From contig NW_027478160.1 of the NCBI RefSeq assembly GCF_051020975.1, positions 10,934,001-10,998,000 on the forward strand: a stretch of 64,000 nucleotides of DNA, written 5' to 3'. Position numbers and translations under genes: made by a program. This DNA comes from Osmia lignaria lignaria (taxonomy: Eukaryota > Arthropoda > Insecta > Hymenoptera > Megachilidae). This document shows, piece after piece, positions 61,746 to 64,000 of the stretch. How positions within the stretch are numbered: position 1 is the stretch's first letter; each line of letters opens with the position of its first letter. The notes under the pieces are model-generated. The model was not told the DNA's origin, ran no database searches, and saw only the letters and a list, made by a program, of their open reading frames with translations.

Positions 61746-62711
61746 GATCAGAAGCGTAGTTCTCGAGATATATCGAGATATTTAAAAGTTCCGAAGCCGC
61801 ACCAACATAATAGAGATACAGAAACACCGTGGCCCCTTTCTTTCAGATAACTATGCACTATTGCGAGCTGCAAATGCCACTTCCAGCTTAGCTGTGCAGA
61901 AGAAGAACAACAAGAAGAAGAAATATCTCGAAATATGTCCGTCAGGCCCCTTACCTTGAGATAAATCTGCAAATATCTCGGAAACGAAGCGAGCTATGCC
62001 AAAATGTTAAGAGACCTTATTTGTAGACAATTAAGTTTCCTACTTTTTATCTTCTATGATGTTTTTTGATCAGATGCGTAGTTCTCGAGATATATCAAGA
62101 TATTTAAAAGTTCCGAAGCCGCACCAACATAATAGAGATACAGAAACACCGTGGCCCCTTTCTTTGAGATAACTCTGCACTATTGCGAGCTGTAAATGCC
62201 AGTTCCAGCTTAGCTGTGCAGAAGAAGAACAACAAGAACAAGAAATATCTCGAAATATGTCCGTCAGGCCCCTTCCCTTGAGATATATCTGCAAATATCT
62301 CGGAAACAAAGCGAGCTATGGCAAAATGTTGAGAGACCTTTTTTGTAGAGAATTATGCTTCCTACAATTTATGTTCTATGATATTTTTTGATCAGAAGCG
62401 TAGTTTTCGAGATATATCGAGATATTTAAAAGTTCCGAAGCCGCACCAACATAATAGAGATACAGAAACACCGTGGCCCCTTTCTTTCAGATAACTATGC
62501 ACTATTGCGAGCTGCAAATGCCACTTCCAGCTTAGCTGTGCAGAAGAAGAACAACAAGAAGAAGAAATATCTCGAAATATGTCCGTCAGGCCCCTTACCT
62601 TGAGATAAATCTGCAAATATCTCGGAAACGAAGCGAGCTATGGCAAAATGTTAAGAGACCCTTTTTGTAGAGAATTAAGTTTCCTACTTTTTATCGTCTA
62701 TGATATTTTCT
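61746..62711. repeat. Monomers M192-M194 related to 40-49 kb
   Basis: M192 and M194 carry TTTCAGATAACTATGC and CTTACCTTGAG as in M126, M140 and M153, about 13-22 kb to the left. M193 has GCTGTAAATG and GATATATC as in M134 or M147, with private changes CCAGTTCC, AAGAACAAG and ATGATGTTTTTTG. They mark a return of left-hand types after the R-P-Q region. Confidence 0.78.
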
Positions 62712-63999
62712 GACCAGATTCGTAGTTCTCGAGATATATCAAGATATTTAAAAGTTCCGAAGCCGCACCAACATAATAGAGATACAGAAACACCGTGGCC
62801 CCACTCTTTGAGATAACTCTGCACAATTGCGAGCTGCAAATGCCACTTCCAGCTTAGCTGTGCAGAAGAAGAACAACAAGAAGAAGAAATATCTCGAAAT
62901 ATGTCCGTCAGGCCCCTTCCCTTGAGATAAATCGGCAAGTATCTCGGAAACAAAGCGAGCTATTGCAAACCGTTAAGAGACCTTTTTTGTAGAGAATTAA
63001 GTTTCCTACTTTTTATCTTCTATGATATTTTCTGATCAGATTCGTAGTTCTCGAGATATATCAAGATATTTAAAAGTTCCGAAGCCGCACCAACATAATA
63101 GAGATACAGAAACACCGTGGCCCCTCTCTTTGAGATAACTCTGCACAATTGCGAGCTGCAAATGCCACTTCCAGCTTAGCTGTGCAGAAGAAGAACAACA
63201 AGAAGAAGAAATATCTCGAAATATGTCCGTCAGGCCCCTTACCTTGAGATAAATTTGCAAATATCTCGGAAACGAAGCGAGCTATGGCAAAATGTTAAGA
63301 GACCTTTTTTGTAGAGAATTAAGTTTCCTACTTTTTATCTTCTATGATATTTTCTGACCAGATTCGTAGTTCTCGAGATATATCAAGATATTTAAAAGTT
63401 CCGAAGCCGCACCAACATAATAGAGATACAGAAACACCGTGGCCCCACTCTTTGAGATAACTCTGCACAATTGCGAGCTGCAAATGCCACTTCCAGCTTA
63501 GCTGTGCAGAAGAAGAACAACAAGAAGAAGAAATATCTCGAAATATGTCCGTCAGGCCCCTTCCCTTGAGATAAATCGGCAAGTATCTCGGAAACAAAGC
63601 GAGCTATTGCAAACCGTTAAGAGACCTTTTTTGTAGAGAATTAAGTTTCCTACTTTTTATCTTCTATGATATTTTCTGATCAGATTCGTAGTTCTCGAGA
63701 TATATCAAGATATTTAAAAGTTCCGAAGCCGCACCAACATAATAGAGATACAGAAACACCGTGGCCCCTCTCTTTGAGATAACTCTGCACAATTGCGAGC
63801 TGCAAATGCCACTTCCAGCTTAGCTGTGCAGAAGAAGAACAACAAGAAGAAGAAATATCTCGAAATATGTCCGTCAGGCCCCTTCCCTTGAGATAAATCG
63901 GCAAGTATCTCGGAAACGAAGCGAGCTATGGCAAAATGTTAAGAGACCTTTTTTGTAGACAATTATGTTTCCTACAATTTATGTTCTATGATATTTTTT
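62712..63999. repeat. Two 644-bp dimers at the right edge (M195-M196, M197-M198)
   Basis: M195 and M197 share TTTTCTGACCAGATTCG, CCCCACTCTTTG, GCACAATTGCG, ATCGGCAAG and TTGCAAACCG. M196 and M198 share TTTTCTGATCAGATTCG and CCCCTCTCTTTG. M196 ends CTTACCTTGAG with AAATTTGC while M198 ends with ATCGGCAAG. Base 64000 is the first base of a following monomer, so the array continues beyond the window. Confidence 0.88.
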
Positions 64000-64000
64000 G

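Larger units (their letters stand above)
1..64000. repeat. 322-bp tandem satellite array filling the whole window
   Basis: The sequence returns to the same phase every 322 bp from end to end. Anchors such as TTTGATCAGA, GTTCCGAAGC, AACACCGTGG and CTCGGAAACGAAGCGAGC recur once per unit. Starting each monomer at GATCAG gives 198 complete monomers: 185 of 322 bp, ten of 321 and three of 323, which sums exactly to 251-63999. No unrelated insertion is present. All units share one orientation. The consensus is 39% GC (126 of 322) with 11 CpG. Most monomers differ from the consensus at only a few percent of positions, and many differences are shared in blocks that define higher-order repeats. Such arrays are typical of eukaryotic heterochromatin; the location on a chromosome and the host species cannot be told from the window. 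Confidence 0.99.

Noticed and set aside
253..63904. A tandem family of small minus-strand protein genes
   Set aside because: The frames start with TTG, contain the complement of a simple GAA/CAA tract, tolerate frameshifts and stops, and drift without visible constraint. Shared openness follows from shared descent.
1..64000. CRISPR array
   Set aside because: There are no short repeats separated by unique spacers; the whole 322 bp repeats, and no cas gene is present.
1..64000. CENP-B box in the monomer
   Set aside because: The nearest match, the complement of CTCGGAAACGAAGC, has TTCG but lacks the required A and CGGG positions.
1..64000. Transposable element or LTR array
   Set aside because: No reverse transcriptase or transposase frame, terminal repeats or target-site duplications are present at monomer or HOR boundaries.
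1..64000. rDNA intergenic spacer subrepeats
   Set aside because: Possible in principle, but no rRNA gene, spacer promoter or terminator is visible and 64 kb of pure subrepeat would be unusual.
1..64000. The window as an assembly artefact (one unit wrongly repeated)
   Set aside because: Monomers carry many private and block-shared variants, nested duplications and hybrid junctions that a simple artefact would not create. Local copy number of the near-identical HORs still needs spanning reads.

Overview
This window is a single uninterrupted satellite DNA array. From base 1 to base 64000 the sequence is a head-to-tail repeat with a 322-bp unit. I see no gene, RNA gene, transposon, CRISPR array or unique sequence. 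If a monomer is started at GATCAG, the window holds a 250-bp partial monomer (1-250), 198 complete monomers (M1 begins at 251, M198 ends at 63999) and the first base of the next one. 185 monomers are exactly 322 bp, ten are 321 and three are 323; these sum exactly to the window length. A consensus read from the array is 39% GC with 11 CpG against about 12.3 expected, so CpG is not depleted.

Long-range tandem satellite of this size and purity points to eukaryotic heterochromatin, most often centromeric or pericentromeric. Monomer size, AT-richness and lack of CpG depletion would fit an arthropod, perhaps an insect, but this is an inference with low confidence; nothing in the window identifies the species. 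A repeated spacer array (for example an rDNA spacer) cannot be excluded, although no rRNA sequence is present.

The interesting content is the higher-order repeat (HOR) structure, readable from diagnostic substitutions and 1-bp indels. Layout: 1-1216, left part of a 7-monomer family. 1217-13127, four successive versions of an HOR (7, 12, 11 and 7 monomers). 13128-18278, the 7-monomer family again, ending in a 4-monomer repeat. 18279-20533, transition zone mixing monomers from left and right families. 20534-29229, a 14-monomer HOR (4509 bp) present twice, with nested 4-monomer repeats. 28264-33415, a 9-monomer HOR (2898 bp) overlapping the previous block. 33094-35347, 966-bp trimers. 35348-41465, diverged copies of earlier blocks. 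41466-49511, a 13-monomer HOR (4184 bp) with nested 965-bp trimers. 49512-51121, another copy of the 9-monomer material. 51122-61745, trimers and derived dimers of three monomer classes called R, P and Q here. 61746-63999, further monomers ending in two 644-bp dimers.

The pattern is what repeated in-register unequal exchange or replication-based amplification produces. Several hybrid monomers allow crossover points to be narrowed to 13-26 bp. Inside the monomer I find an internal 27-bp duplication (24/27 identical, 114 bp apart), five related decamers placed as an inverted arrangement, and two linked sequence versions (A and B) at the monomer junction, of which B gives the better inverted repeats. 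The minus strand carries a 74-codon open frame in about 170 monomers, but it has only a TTG start and no sign of coding constraint; I do not treat it as a gene.
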